Part shown: piece by piece, positions 49,407 through 58,716 of the stretch | Layout: each line of letters opens with the position of its first letter | How positions within the stretch are numbered: the first letter of the stretch is position 1 | NCBI GenBank assembly: GCA_902478365.1 | Contig: CABSKX010000001.1 | Span: 1-64,000 of the forward strand | Reading direction: 5' to 3' | Source: an uncultured Collinsella sp. | GTDB lineage: Bacteria; Actinomycetota; Coriobacteriia; Coriobacteriales; Coriobacteriaceae | DNA length: 64,000 nucleotides | Notes under the pieces: generated by a model | Databases searched by the model: none | Seen by the model: only the letters and a program-made list of their open reading frames with translations | Told to the model about the DNA's origin: nothing | Program-made: the position numbers and the translations under genes

Positions 49407-51434
49407 ATGGAACAAAAGGCCAAGGAGGCAGCCTCGCACGCTGCGATTCCTGTGAGCATCTCGGCGATGCTCGTCACGCTGGGCGTGGTGTACGGCGATA
49501 TCGGCACCAGCCCTATGTATGTAACCAAGGCGCTCGTTGCCGGCAACGGCGGCATCGGAAGCGTGACGGAGGAGTTCGTGCTCGGCGCGCTCTCCCTTGT
49601 CGTGTGGACGGTCACGCTGCTGACCACCATCAAGTATGTGCTCATCTCGCTGCGCGCCGATAACCATGGTGAGGGCGGCATCTTTGCCCTGTACAGCCTG
49701 GTCAAGCGCTGTGGCAAGTGGCTTATCATCCCCGCCATGCTGGGTGGCGCCGCGCTGCTCGCCGACGGCATCCTGACGCCGGCCGTTACCGTTACCACGG
49801 CCATCGAGGGCCTGCGCACCATCCCGGCGGTCCATGCCGTGCTGGGCGATGACCAGGGCCGCGTCGTCGCCATTACGCTCGCCATCATCATCGCGCTCTT
49901 TTTGGTGCAACGCATCGGTACGGCCAAGATCGGTCACGCCTTTGGCCCCATCATGACGCTGTGGTTCCTGTTCCTGGGCGGCACGGGTCTGTTCTTTGTT
50001 TTCCAGCACCCCGCCGTGCTGCTGTGCCTCAACCCGGTGCGTGGCATCGCCTTTTTGCTGAGCCCCAACAACCACGCGGGTATCATGATTCTGGGCAGCT
50101 GCTTCCTCGCCACCACCGGTGCCGAGGCGCTCTACTCCGACATGGGCCACGTCGGCCGCGGCAACATCTACGCCACCTGGCCGTTCGTTAAGTGCTGCCT
50201 GCTGCTTTCCTATATGGGCCAGGGCGCTTGGCTTATGAACAACGCTGCCAACCCCGAGCTCATGGGCATTGCCGACCTCAACCCGTTCTACCAGATGCTC
50301 GCCCCGGGCCTGCGCCCGTTTGCCGTCGGCCTTTCCACCGTTGCGGCCATCATCGCCTCGCAGGCGCTCATCACCGGCGCATTCTCGCTGGTGTCCGAGG
50401 CCAGCCGTCTGGACCTTATGCCGCACATGCAGGTCTTCTACCCTGCCGAGACCAAGGGCCAGCTCTACATCCCCATGGTCAACAACGTCATGCTCGTGGG
50501 CTGCGTCATCGTGGTGCTGCTGTTCCAGAACTCGGCGCATATGGAAGCCGCCTACGGCCTTGCCATTACGCTGACTATGATGTGCACCACGCTGCTGCTC
50601 TTCTTCTACCTGCACGAGGAGCGCAAGCTCAAGGTTGCTCCGTGGATCTTCGCGGCCTTCTTCCTTTTGCTCGAAGGCTTCTTCTTCGTGAGCTCGCTCA
50701 CCAAGTTCTTCCACGGCGGCTACTTCACCATCCTCATGGCTGCACTCATCATGGGCATTATGGTGTGCTGGTACAACGGCACGGCGGTCGAGCAGCGCCA
50801 GTTTACGCTGCTGCCGCTGCGCAGCTACCTGCCGCAGCTCAAGCGCCTGCGCGACGACGACCGTTACGAGCGCATGAGCGACAACGTCGTGTACCTGACC
50901 AAGGACACCCATACCGACTACATCGACCGCGATATCGTCTACTCGATCTTGGACAAGCATCCCAAGCGTGCCCACGCCTGGTGGTTTGTGAACGTCGAGA
51001 CCATGGACGAACCGCATACCTTTGCCTATTCGGTCGAGACGTTCGGCACCGACTACGTGTTCCGCGTGCATCTGTACCTGGGCTACAAGATCAACCAGCG
51101 CGTCAATGCCTACCTGCGTCAGGTTGTTCAGGACCTGGCTGCCACCGGCGAGCTGCCGCCGCAGACGCATGACTACTCGGTCTACAAGGATCCGGGTAAC
51201 ATCGGCACGTTCAAGTTCGTCCTGATCCGTAAGCTTCTGGCGCCCGAAAGCGATGTGGAGCCCAGCGAGCGTACGGCCATCACGCTCAAGTACATCATCC
51301 GCCGCGCCGCCGGCACCCCTGCACGCTGGTACGGCCTGGAGAACTCCAACGTGAGCTTTGAGTACGTGCCGCTGTTCACCAAGTTCAAGGCCGTGAACAA
51401 GATGCAGCGCCTGGCCCCCAACGAACGCCCGTAG
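49407..51434 (+). CDS. kup: KUP-family potassium uptake protein
   Basis: A 675-residue K+/H+ symporter with 12 transmembrane helices (to ~residue 460) and a soluble C-terminal domain. Signature GVVYGDIGTSPMYV lies at ~residues 28-41, followed by RADNHGEGGIFALYSL and ADGILTPAVTVT. GGGAGGAAAC positions ATG 49407. Downstream are a tiny membrane-protein gene and a KdpD/KdpE-like pair, which suggests potassium- or turgor-responsive control of this transporter. Confidence 0.95.
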   Translation: MEQKAKEAASHAAIPVSISAMLVTLGVVYGDIGTSPMYVTKALVAGNGGIGSVTEEFVLGALSLVVWTVTLLTTIKYVLISLRADNHGEGGIFALYSLVKRCGKWLIIPAMLGGAALLADGILTPAVTVTTAIEGLRTIPAVHAVLGDDQGRVVAITLAIIIALFLVQRIGTAKIGHAFGPIMTLWFLFLGGTGLFFVFQHPAVLLCLNPVRGIAFLLSPNNHAGIMILGSCFLATTGAEALYSDMGHVGRGNIYATWPFVKCCLLLSYMGQGAWLMNNAANPELMGIADLNPFYQMLAPGLRPFAVGLSTVAAIIASQALITGAFSLVSEASRLDLMPHMQVFYPAETKGQLYIPMVNNVMLVGCVIVVLLFQNSAHMEAAYGLAITLTMMCTTLLLFFYLHEERKLKVAPWIFAAFFLLLEGFFFVSSLTKFFHGGYFTILMAALIMGIMVCWYNGTAVEQRQFTLLPLRSYLPQLKRLRDDDRYERMSDNVVYLTKDTHTDYIDRDIVYSILDKHPKRAHAWWFVNVETMDEPHTFAYSVETFGTDYVFRVHLYLGYKINQRVNAYLRQVVQDLAATGELPPQTHDYSVYKDPGNIGTFKFVLIRKLLAPESDVEPSERTAITLKYIIRRAAGTPARWYGLENSNVSFEYVPLFTKFKAVNKMQRLAPNERP

Positions 51435-51495
51435 GCGCCGACAGGTTGCACGGAGTTGGTTTTTGATGGATAAGCATGAGGCCGGGGAGGTAAAC

Positions 51496-51690
51496 ATGGA
51501 TACAAAGGCGCTCGATGGCCGTGAGGCGGTGGTCGAAATGGTACGTGAGGCACGCGCCGACGCCGCCGAAGATCGGTTTTTGACGAACCGCGCCAACATG
51601 GATATGGCCGACCGCGTGATCTCGATTGTGGCACTAGTATTTGGAGCGGTGTGCGTGTGCGCCCTGCTCGCGCACGTACTGTTTGTCTAG
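51496..51690 (+). CDS. 64-aa single-pass membrane protein downstream of kup
   Basis: GGGGAGGTAAAC directly before ATG 51496 is one of the best ribosome sites in the window. The product has an acidic, helical N half (GREAVVEMVREARADAAEDRF), then one transmembrane helix (VISIVALVFGAVCVCALLAHVLFV) to the end. An earlier in-frame ATG at 51466 is less likely. Not recognised as a family. Position between kup (61 nt after its stop) and the sensor kinase suggests an accessory of potassium uptake, which is inference. Confidence 0.7.
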   Translation: MDTKALDGREAVVEMVREARADAAEDRFLTNRANMDMADRVISIVALVFGAVCVCALLAHVLFV

Positions 51691-51735
51691 CGACCGCAGG
51701 TTGCAAAGGCTATACACTTGGAACCACCACAAGGG

Positions 51736-51773
51736 AAACCACCACAAAGGTGCCTGTCCCTTTGTGGTGGTTT
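51736..51773. repeat. CCACCAC-type TGTCCC palindrome with partial duplication
   Basis: AAACCACCACAAAGG and CCTTTGTGGTGGTTT are perfect arms around TGCCTGTC, followed by TTGTTTTTG. A partial left arm (GAACCACCACAAGGG) stands just before it at 51721-51735. It separates the 64-aa gene from the kinase gene. Confidence 0.8.
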
Positions 51774-51801
51774 TTGTTTTTGAGAGAGGGGCGGGGCACT
51801 G

Positions 51802-53427
51802 ATGGACGTCCGTACGGACGGCGATATTGCCGATAGCTTTTGGTGGCGGCGCACAACGCTGACGCGCCGCACTCCTCTGTATGACGCCTGCGTATCGGTG
51901 GGGCTGCTGGTCGCGGCGACGATTGTGGGTGCGCTGCTCGACCATCCGGGTCTCGCGCCGAGCATCATGATCGTCTATGTGTTCGCCGTTCAGCTGTGCG
52001 CATTCTTTACCTGGAGTCGCCTGTATTGCTTGCTGAGCTCGGCTGCCGCCGTGGCGCTCTACAACTTCTTGTTTGTCGACCCGCGCTACTCGCTGTCGCT
52101 TATCGACCGCGGCTATCCCGGCATGTTCTTCATCATGTTCGTGGTCTCGCTTGTGTCGAGCTCGATTGCGTTGGCCCTGCGCCGCGCCTTGGCACAGGCT
52201 GCCGCCAGCGACCGCCGCACGCATATGGTGCTCGAGACCAACCGCATGCTGCAGCGGTGCGCCGACGAGCAGCAGATCGTTCACGCCATGGCAACGCAGA
52301 TGGCGCGTCTTTCGGGCTGTCCGGTCGTGTGGTACAGCGCCGACGCCGAGGGCGATGACCTGCTGCCGCGTTCGACATACACGGCCGTGGGCGATGCCGC
52401 ACCGGTGCACGAACTGGCGCCGCAGATGCCGCCGCGGCTCTCGGCGTCCGCCTATGTGGGAACGCCGCTCGATGCCACGTTTGGCGGCTCGGCGTTTTAT
52501 GGCATCTACCTGACGGTTCGCACAGGCGACGGCTTCGCGCGCTCGGGCGACCCCGCCTCGGTGGTGGGCGTGCTGGCTATCGTTGCCGAGCCCGACGTGC
52601 TGACGCACGAGGAGCGAACACTTGCCGATGCCATCGTGAGCGAAGGCGAGCTGGCACTCGATCTCGCCCGCGCCATGGAGGCCCGCGAGGAGGCGGCGGT
52701 GCTCGCCAAAAACGAGCAGCTGCGCGCCAACCTGCTGCGTTCCATCTCGCACGACCTGCGCACGCCGCTCACCAGTATTTCGGGCAATGCCGATGTGCTG
52801 CTCGACCAGGGCTCGACCGGCACCGCCGTGCTCGACGCCCAGACGCGCCGCGGCCTGCTCCTATCCATTCGCTCGGATGCGCTGTGGCTCAACGCCACCG
52901 TCGAGAACCTGCTCGCCATCACCAAGCTCGAGGGCGGCGGTATGCATCTGTCGACCACGCTCGAGCTCATGGACGATATCGTCGAGGAGGCGCTGCGCCA
53001 TGTAAGTTCGGCCGTGCGCGAGCACGACCTTAAGGTGGTGGCGTGCGATGAGCCGGCGCTCGTCAACGTCGACGCGCGCCTGATGGTGCAGCTGGTGGTC
53101 AATCTGGTGAACAACGCCGTCACCTATACGCCCGCAGGCTCGCATATCGTGATTTCGATTAGCGTCGACGATGGGTGCGTGGCGTGCTCGGTGGCCGATG
53201 ACGGCCCGGGCATCGCGCCCGAGGACCGCGAGCGGATCTTTGAGTCGTTCTACACCGCCAACCACGGTTTGGCCGACAGCCATCGCAGCGTGGGCCTGGG
53301 ACTTTCGCTCTGCCGCTCCATTGCGTTAGCGCATGGCGGTAGCATAGAGGTTGCCGCGGCGGACCCGCACGGCTCGGTCTTTACGATTGAGCTTCCCGTC
53401 GCCGATGTTTCGTTTGATAAGGAGTAA
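51802..53427 (+). CDS. KdpD-like sensor histidine kinase, N-terminally reduced
   Basis: A 541-residue kinase. Residues ~25-125 hold the four-helix KdpD membrane unit (DUF4118 type, with VALYNFLFVDPRYSL), then a GAF-like domain (~145-290), HisKA with phospho-His in SISHDLRTPLTS, and an ATPase domain (NLVNNAVTYTP, VADDGPGIAPEDRERIFESF, GLGLSLCRSI). The large N-terminal KdpD and USP cytoplasmic domains of classical KdpD are missing. GGGGCGGGG precedes the ATG. Its stop is 4 nt before the response-regulator start. Likely senses K+ or ionic state for kup. Confidence 0.88.
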   Translation: MDVRTDGDIADSFWWRRTTLTRRTPLYDACVSVGLLVAATIVGALLDHPGLAPSIMIVYVFAVQLCAFFTWSRLYCLLSSAAAVALYNFLFVDPRYSLSLIDRGYPGMFFIMFVVSLVSSSIALALRRALAQAAASDRRTHMVLETNRMLQRCADEQQIVHAMATQMARLSGCPVVWYSADAEGDDLLPRSTYTAVGDAAPVHELAPQMPPRLSASAYVGTPLDATFGGSAFYGIYLTVRTGDGFARSGDPASVVGVLAIVAEPDVLTHEERTLADAIVSEGELALDLARAMEAREEAAVLAKNEQLRANLLRSISHDLRTPLTSISGNADVLLDQGSTGTAVLDAQTRRGLLLSIRSDALWLNATVENLLAITKLEGGGMHLSTTLELMDDIVEEALRHVSSAVREHDLKVVACDEPALVNVDARLMVQLVVNLVNNAVTYTPAGSHIVISISVDDGCVACSVADDGPGIAPEDRERIFESFYTANHGLADSHRSVGLGLSLCRSIALAHGGSIEVAAADPHGSVFTIELPVADVSFDKE

Positions 53428-53431
53428 CGCT

Positions 53432-54145
53432 GTGCCGAACTCTGCCGTAAAACCGCTCATCTTGGTCGTTGAGGACGACCCCGCCGTTCGCAACCTTATC
53501 GTTGCCGCGCTCGAGGCGCACGGCTTGCGCCATATGGCCGTGGAGACCGCCCATGCCGCTATTGCCGCTGCCTCGTCGCAGGCGCCGAGCATCGTGCTAC
53601 TCGATCTGGGCCTGCCCGATATGGACGGCGTCAAGGTGGTGGAGTCGGTGCGCGCATGGTCGGGCATGCCGATCATCGTGGTTTCGGCGCGCAGCGAGGA
53701 CGCGGACAAGATCCGCGCGCTCGATGCCGGTGCCGACGACTACCTGACCAAGCCGTTTTCGGTCGAGGAGCTGCTCGCGCGCATTCGTACGACACTCAGG
53801 CGCCTTTCGTATGCGCAAACGGGCGGCGTTGTCTCCGAGGGCTCGTTCGATACCGGTGAGCTGCATATCGATTTTGATGCCGGCATTGCCACGATGGATG
53901 GCGAGGAGTTGCACCTGACGCCGATCGAGTACAAGCTCCTGTGCCTGCTGGCACACAACGCCGACAAGGTTCTGACGCACCAGTTTATCCTGCACGAGAT
54001 TTGGGGCACGGCGACCAAGAGCGACCTGGCGAGCCTGCGTGTCTTTATGGGCACGCTGCGCAAGAAGATCGAGTCCGACCCCGCGCATCCGCGCTATATC
54101 CAGACGCACGTGGGTATCGGTTACCGATTGGTCATCCAGGGATAG
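53432..54145 (+). CDS. KdpE-like response regulator (OmpR family)
   Basis: A 237-residue regulator: receiver domain (1-~120) with VEDDPAVR, phospho-acceptor Asp58 in IVLLDLGLPDMDG and the Lys in YLTKPFSVEEL, then a winged-helix DNA-binding domain (LHLTPIEYKLLCLLAHNADKV ... HVGIGYRL). GTG 53432 follows AAGGAGTAACGCT, where the ribosome site overlaps the kinase stop, so the pair is coupled. No kdpFABC genes are present; kup is the nearest potassium system. Confidence 0.9.
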   Translation: MPNSAVKPLILVVEDDPAVRNLIVAALEAHGLRHMAVETAHAAIAAASSQAPSIVLLDLGLPDMDGVKVVESVRAWSGMPIIVVSARSEDADKIRALDAGADDYLTKPFSVEELLARIRTTLRRLSYAQTGGVVSEGSFDTGELHIDFDAGIATMDGEELHLTPIEYKLLCLLAHNADKVLTHQFILHEIWGTATKSDLASLRVFMGTLRKKIESDPAHPRYIQTHVGIGYRLVIQG

Positions 54146-54169
54146 GTCGGCATCCGCCATCCCAATATG

Positions 54170-54237
54170 AGTTGCGGTGAAATACGGTCTAAATTTGCCT
54201 AATTCCAGGCAAAACAGTCCGTATTCCACCGCAACTT
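54170..54237. repeat. ~68-bp palindrome (GTTGCGGTG type), copy 2
   Basis: GTTGCGGTGAAATACGG (54171-54187) pairs with CCGTATTCCACCGCAAC (54219-54235) and an inner TTTGCCT/AGGCAAA stem forms the tip. Same arms as 35352-35420. It lies between two convergent genes, 25 nt after one stop and 3 nt from the other, so it probably terminates both. Confidence 0.85.
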
Positions 54238-54240
54238 TGT

Positions 54241-56799
54241 CTATTTGCCCTTGGGCTTGCTGGCGTAGAACTTCTTCTTTTTGGGCTTGCCTGAGCAGGC
54301 AGGCTTGTCGTCGCAGTGCGGTCCTCGGTCACCGGTCTGCGCGTGCGTGGGCGCTGCTGCACGAGGCTTGTGGGCTTCGGGGTTGCGCAGTTCCTCGGTT
54401 CGCTCGGCAATCTCCTCGGCGCTAAAGCCGACCTCGGCCATGGCGTCCTCGATGGGTAGGCGGCGCACGATATAGCAATGATGCACCTTCTGGTTGCGCG
54501 CGAAATCCTCGGGGATGGTCTGCGCCGTAATGTCCTCCAGCACGACGCCCGCGCGTGCGAGCTTGCGCGTCTCGGGACGGAAACCGCGCAGGTTGCAGCT
54601 AAAGATGGCATGTCCGCCCTGTGCGAGCAGGCGCGATACACCGGCCAAAAGCTCAACGTGGTCGCGCTGAACATCCCAGGTGCGGCGGCCCATCTTGGAC
54701 GAGTTCGAAAACGTGGGCGGATCGACAAAGATCAGGTCCCAGCGGTTGCGCGTCTGGCGCTGATCGCGAATCCAGGCAAGCACGTCGTCGCGCACAAAAT
54801 GATGCTGCGGACCAACAAAGCCGTTCTGGCGCATATTGCGCTCGGCCCAGTCCAGGTAGGTGTTGGAAAGGTCGACCGTCACAGTTTCCTCGACGCCGCC
54901 GTCTGCCGCATAGCAGGTGGCGGTGCCGGTGTAGGCGAACAGGTTGAGGAAGCGCCGCGCCTGCTTGGCGTGCTCGCGCACCAGGTTGCGGGTGACGCGG
55001 TGGTCCAGGAAGATGCCCACATCCAGGTAGTCGTCAAAGTTGACGGCAAAGGTGAGCCCGCCCTCTTCGATGAGTGGCAGGCGACGGCGTGCGATGTTGG
55101 CGCGCTCGCCCGATCCGCCCTTGCCGGCTCCCTGCTTGCCGTACTGCGAGCCGCCGCGCGAACGCATGCGGGCCTTGGCGTGCACATGCTCGGCGGGAAC
55201 ATCTAGGATGCGCGGCGCGATGGCCAAGATGTCGAGCATACGGGCCTGGGCCAGCGCGGGGTCGATGGTCTTGGGCGCGGCGTATTCGGCGATGACGAGC
55301 CAGCGGCCCGGCGTCTGCGGGCAGCCCTCGTACAGGTCGATGGCGGCGGAGTAGTCGGGTAGATCGGCATCGTAGACGCGGTAGCAGCTCACGCCCTCGC
55401 GCTTTGCCCACTTGCGACGCAGGCGTGCGTTCTTGCGCAGGCGGTTGGCGAACTGCTCGGACTCCGGGATGAGCACGGGTAACGGCTTGCCGTCGCCCAG
55501 GTCGAGCGTGGCGGCAGACTCGGGCATGGGGGCGTTGGCGGCTTCGTCTTCGGCGTCCGCCGACTGTTCCTCGGTGTTTGCGCTGGTCGCAGCTTCAAAT
55601 GCCGCGGCGGCGTGGTCGAGTGAGGGCCAAACCTCAAGAGCCGCTTCCTCGTTATTGGGCATGACGGCGATGGAGCGCGCGGGCTCGGAGTGGAGCGCGC
55701 GGGCCAGCAATCCGTCGCGGGTGAGCACGGCGACCGGCGCCGCGGTAAGCTCGGGCGCGTGGCGCAGCTCGCCGATCAGCGTCATGGCGTCGTGCATGAG
55801 CGAAAGCGGGGTCTCGGTGGTGTCCGCGACCACGGCGGCGCCGGCGACGGCATCCACATGGTCCAGCACGGTGGCGGGCTTGGCGGCGCAAAAGTCGACA
55901 AAACGCTTGAAGCCGGCACACTTGACCATGCGCTCGGCAGTCTTGCGGGCGGCGGGGTCGATGTCTACGGCCACGATGCGCGCCTGGCGCTCGCGCGCTG
56001 CCGCCTCGCGCTCGCGCGCCTCGGCAAGCAGCTGCTCCCACAGGACAGCGTCGTGCAGCTGCCAGCCCTCAAAGCCCCAGCGCTCGCGTGCGGCGCCCGG
56101 GGCGCGGTCGGTCAGAATGTTCACGGCCTCCAGCAGCAGACCGCCGCCGGCGCACGAGGCATCGATCAGCGTGGGAAGGGCTTCGTTTTCGTAATCGTCG
56201 GCCGTCAGCTCGCGCTCGCATAGTGCGGTCCAGCCGACCTGCGCCAGCACCAGGGCGGCGTAGTCGGGGCGCAACACGTGTGCGCCCTCGCCGGCACGAG
56301 TCGCAGCGGGCGGCAGACGCTTGAACAGCGGGTCGCCCGAAAGGTCCAGGCTGATGCTCGCGCGGCGCTGACGCAGCGAAAGCAACAGGTGAACATCGGG
56401 GTCGGCGGCATCGACGTCGGCGCGACGGCCCGTGGTCTCGGCCAGACGGTCGCACAGCGCGTCTTTGGCGCGCAGGGCCGAGAAGCGCGTGTTGCGCAGC
56501 TGCTCGGTCACGCCGCGGGCGGTGATGGCGATGGTGGCGCCGGGGCGGATGATGGTCTCCCAGGCGATGTCGTAAACGCTATCGTACAGTTCATCGGCAT
56601 CCTGCGCCTCAAAGCGCCCGAGTACCACGAACACACGGCTCGCCAGGCGCGACCACAGACAGGCGCGGTAGCCTTCTTCGAGCTCGCCCTCAAATGTAGC
56701 GCGGCCCTTCAGCCGGCGAACATGCGAAAGCCCGAGGCGTTTAAGCTCATCGGCGAGTGCGGACTCAAAGCCCTCGGGGCAGCTTGCGTAAAATTCCAT
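54241..56799 (-). CDS. rlmL: RlmKL-like 23S rRNA methyltransferase, N-terminal enzyme half degenerate
   Basis: An 852-residue protein laid out like RlmKL: THUMP domain (~45-170), first methyltransferase domain (~175-400), linker, second methyltransferase domain (~560-780), and a basic tail (KPKKKKFYASKPKGK). The second half is intact: NLFAYTGTATCYAADGGVEE, VDLSNTYLDWAERN, FVDPPTFSNSSKM, expected to make m7G2069. In the first half the SAM motif is LIDASCAGGGLLLEA but the NPPY catalytic motif expected for m2G2445 is missing; the corresponding place reads AVVADTTETPLS. GAGAGGTC precedes the ATG. Confidence 0.85.
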   Translation of the reverse strand: MEFYASCPEGFESALADELKRLGLSHVRRLKGRATFEGELEEGYRACLWSRLASRVFVVLGRFEAQDADELYDSVYDIAWETIIRPGATIAITARGVTEQLRNTRFSALRAKDALCDRLAETTGRRADVDAADPDVHLLLSLRQRRASISLDLSGDPLFKRLPPAATRAGEGAHVLRPDYAALVLAQVGWTALCERELTADDYENEALPTLIDASCAGGGLLLEAVNILTDRAPGAARERWGFEGWQLHDAVLWEQLLAEAREREAAARERQARIVAVDIDPAARKTAERMVKCAGFKRFVDFCAAKPATVLDHVDAVAGAAVVADTTETPLSLMHDAMTLIGELRHAPELTAAPVAVLTRDGLLARALHSEPARSIAVMPNNEEAALEVWPSLDHAAAAFEAATSANTEEQSADAEDEAANAPMPESAATLDLGDGKPLPVLIPESEQFANRLRKNARLRRKWAKREGVSCYRVYDADLPDYSAAIDLYEGCPQTPGRWLVIAEYAAPKTIDPALAQARMLDILAIAPRILDVPAEHVHAKARMRSRGGSQYGKQGAGKGGSGERANIARRRLPLIEEGGLTFAVNFDDYLDVGIFLDHRVTRNLVREHAKQARRFLNLFAYTGTATCYAADGGVEETVTVDLSNTYLDWAERNMRQNGFVGPQHHFVRDDVLAWIRDQRQTRNRWDLIFVDPPTFSNSSKMGRRTWDVQRDHVELLAGVSRLLAQGGHAIFSCNLRGFRPETRKLARAGVVLEDITAQTIPEDFARNQKVHHCYIVRRLPIEDAMAEVGFSAEEIAERTEELRNPEAHKPRAAAPTHAQTGDRGPHCDDKPACSGKPKKKKFYASKPKGK

Positions 56800-56874
56800 G
56801 GGTGACCTCTCTGGTTGCGTCGCTCCATTATATGATGGATACTTCGTTTACTCTCGCCCCCGAAAGGAACCCAT

Positions 56875-57702
56875 ATGATTGATGCGTGCCCCGATTCCGC
56901 CGTGCTCTTTTTTGACGTGGACGGCACGCTGACGTCGTTCGATCCCGACAACATGACCGACAAGGACTTTTCGGCGGTTCACCCCTCGCAGGCGGTCGTC
57001 GAGGCGTTTCATCGTCTGCGCGACGCGGGACACCATGCATTTATCTGCACGGGTCGTCCCTTGTGGCTGATTGCCGATGGCCTGCGCGCGCTGAACCCGG
57101 CGGGTGTCGTTGCCATGGCGGGAGCGACGCTCGAGGTCGAGGGCCGCGTGGTGCATGAGGACTGCTTTGACGAGGACGTTATTGAGGAGCTTGCGCGCCG
57201 TATGGCCGCGGCAGGGATTGAGGCCTTTTTCGAGACCAACGTGGCTACTTTTGCCCTGGAACCCGCGGGTGTTGAGCAGTCGTCTCTGATCGGCACTTCT
57301 GTGGTGCACAGCACCGAGGAAATGCGCGTCGACGGCAGTCTGCGCGTGGGCAAGGTATGCCTCAGTGTGCCCAGTTTGGCTCGCGTGGCCAACGATGACG
57401 GCTTTATCGATCGCGAGTTTGAGCTGTGCAACACCGGTGGCCAGAATCGCGAGCTGAGCCCCAAGGGCATTGACAAGGGCGTGGGCGTGGCGCGAGCGCT
57501 GGAATACCTGGGTCGCACCGGCAACGCGCGCACCTTTGGCTTTGGCGATTCCGGCAACGATCTGGGTATGCTCGCCGCTGTCGAGACGGCCGTGGCCATG
57601 GGCAACGCTATGCCCGAGGTCAAGGCGCTCGCCGACTACGTGACTGATGATGTCGCACACGACGGCACCGTCACAGCGATGCAGCATTTCGGCCTCATCT
57701 AA
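56875..57702 (+). CDS. Cof-type HAD-IIB phosphatase
   Basis: A 275-residue HAD hydrolase with a IIB cap: nucleophile motif FFDVDGTLTSF near residues 12-22, FICTGRP (motif 2), SPKGIDKGVGV (motif 3 Lys) and GFGDSGNDLGML (motif 4). These enzymes dephosphorylate sugar phosphates or cofactor intermediates. The gene is divergent from the RlmKL-like gene with 75 nt between; CGAAAGGAA precedes the ATG. Confidence 0.92.
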   Translation: MIDACPDSAVLFFDVDGTLTSFDPDNMTDKDFSAVHPSQAVVEAFHRLRDAGHHAFICTGRPLWLIADGLRALNPAGVVAMAGATLEVEGRVVHEDCFDEDVIEELARRMAAAGIEAFFETNVATFALEPAGVEQSSLIGTSVVHSTEEMRVDGSLRVGKVCLSVPSLARVANDDGFIDREFELCNTGGQNRELSPKGIDKGVGVARALEYLGRTGNARTFGFGDSGNDLGMLAAVETAVAMGNAMPEVKALADYVTDDVAHDGTVTAMQHFGLI

Positions 57703-57895
57703 TGAATCCCACGTTCTGACGTTTGCTCAAACTGCGACTCTTTGCTTTTGCATGCTCAATCGATTTATCAATCCAAACACTGAGGTGTTTATACCGTTCG
57801 CCGAGAAGATAAAAAACCGCAGCTCACGCCTTGATAAACGTAGGTAAAGTGTTTAGCAGTTTATCGGCCGTATGCTAACGAAAGGAATCAGGCAG

Positions 57896-58600
57896 ATGGC
57901 AATCAAGGTGTTCGCTGACGGTGCAAACCTCGAGGGCATGCTCGACATGTACGAGAACGGCAACGTTCAGGGTTTCACGACCAACCCGTCCCTTATGAAG
58001 AAGGGCGGCGTGACGGATTACCGCGCGTTTGCCAAGGAGGTCCTGGCCCACATCACCGATGTGTCCGTCTCGTTTGAGGTCTTTGCCGACGACGTCGAGA
58101 CTATGGAGGTCGAGGCGCGCGAGATCGCTACCTGGGCCGAGAACGTCTACGTCAAGATTCCGTGCGTGACCACCAAGGGCGAGTCCACCGCCGAGCTGGT
58201 GCGCAAGCTTTCGGCCGACGGCATCAAGGTCAACGTCACCACCATCTTTACGCCTACGCAGGTCGATGAGATGGTCGAGGCCGTCGACGCCGAGACGCCG
58301 TCCATCATCTCGCTCTTTGCCGGCCGCATCGCCGATACCGGCGTCGACCCCATTCCGTTTATGACGGAGTCGGTCAAGAAGGCCGCCGCAAAGCCCAACT
58401 GCGAGGTCCTGTGGGCGTCCACGCGCGAGCTCATCAACATTTACCAGGCCGAGGCCTGCGGTTGCCAGATCATTACGGTACCCAACAGCATCCTGGCCAA
58501 GCGGAAGAACATCGGTCGCGACCCGTACGAGGTCTCGCTCGACACCGTGCGCGGCTTTGCCAAGGATATCGCCGCTTTGGGTTTCCATATTCTGCCGTAA
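57896..58600 (+). CDS. Transaldolase-family protein (fructose-6-phosphate aldolase-like)
   Basis: A 234-residue single-domain TIM-barrel enzyme of the short transaldolase/FSA class. Schiff-base Lys87 is in NVYVKIPCV, and FTTNPSLMKKGG (~27-38), NVTTIFTPTQV and SLFAGRIADTG match the family. It transfers or cleaves a dihydroxyacetone unit in sugar-phosphate metabolism. ATG 57896 follows AAAGGAA; an earlier in-frame ATG lacks a site. Downstream is a remnant that repeats its last ~10 codons. Confidence 0.9.
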   Translation: MAIKVFADGANLEGMLDMYENGNVQGFTTNPSLMKKGGVTDYRAFAKEVLAHITDVSVSFEVFADDVETMEVEAREIATWAENVYVKIPCVTTKGESTAELVRKLSADGIKVNVTTIFTPTQVDEMVEAVDAETPSIISLFAGRIADTGVDPIPFMTESVKKAAAKPNCEVLWASTRELINIYQAEACGCQIITVPNSILAKRKNIGRDPYEVSLDTVRGFAKDIAALGFHILP

Positions 58601-58630
58601 CGCGAACACTGGCTACGCCGTGGGCTGTTC

Positions 58631-58702
58631 GCCCCGGCCTTTCCTTTCCCTATCGCTCACGCGCTTCGCGAGGGTCGCGCTAGGCAAAGGAAAGGCCGGG
58701 GC
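58631..58702. repeat. Long hairpin after the aldolase gene
   Basis: GCCCCGGCCTTTCCTTT (58631-58647) and AAAGGAAAGGCCGGGGC (58686-58702) are perfect arms. The loop reads TCGCTCAC..GCTTCGCGAGGGTCGCGC, similar in layout to the loop of the hairpin at 35877-36014. Confidence 0.75.
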
Positions 58703-58716
58703 TGCCGACACGAGCT

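Noticed and set aside
49407..51599. Long minus-strand frame over kup, and similar long antisense frames over the EF-G-like gene and the exporter genes
   Set aside because: They mirror well-recognised genes, show the His/Arg/Asp-rich composition typical of antisense translation of GC-rich genes, and have no ribosome site.
51463..54145. A classical kdp locus
   Set aside because: No kdpF, A, B or C homologue is seen; only the kinase and regulator resemble KdpD and KdpE.
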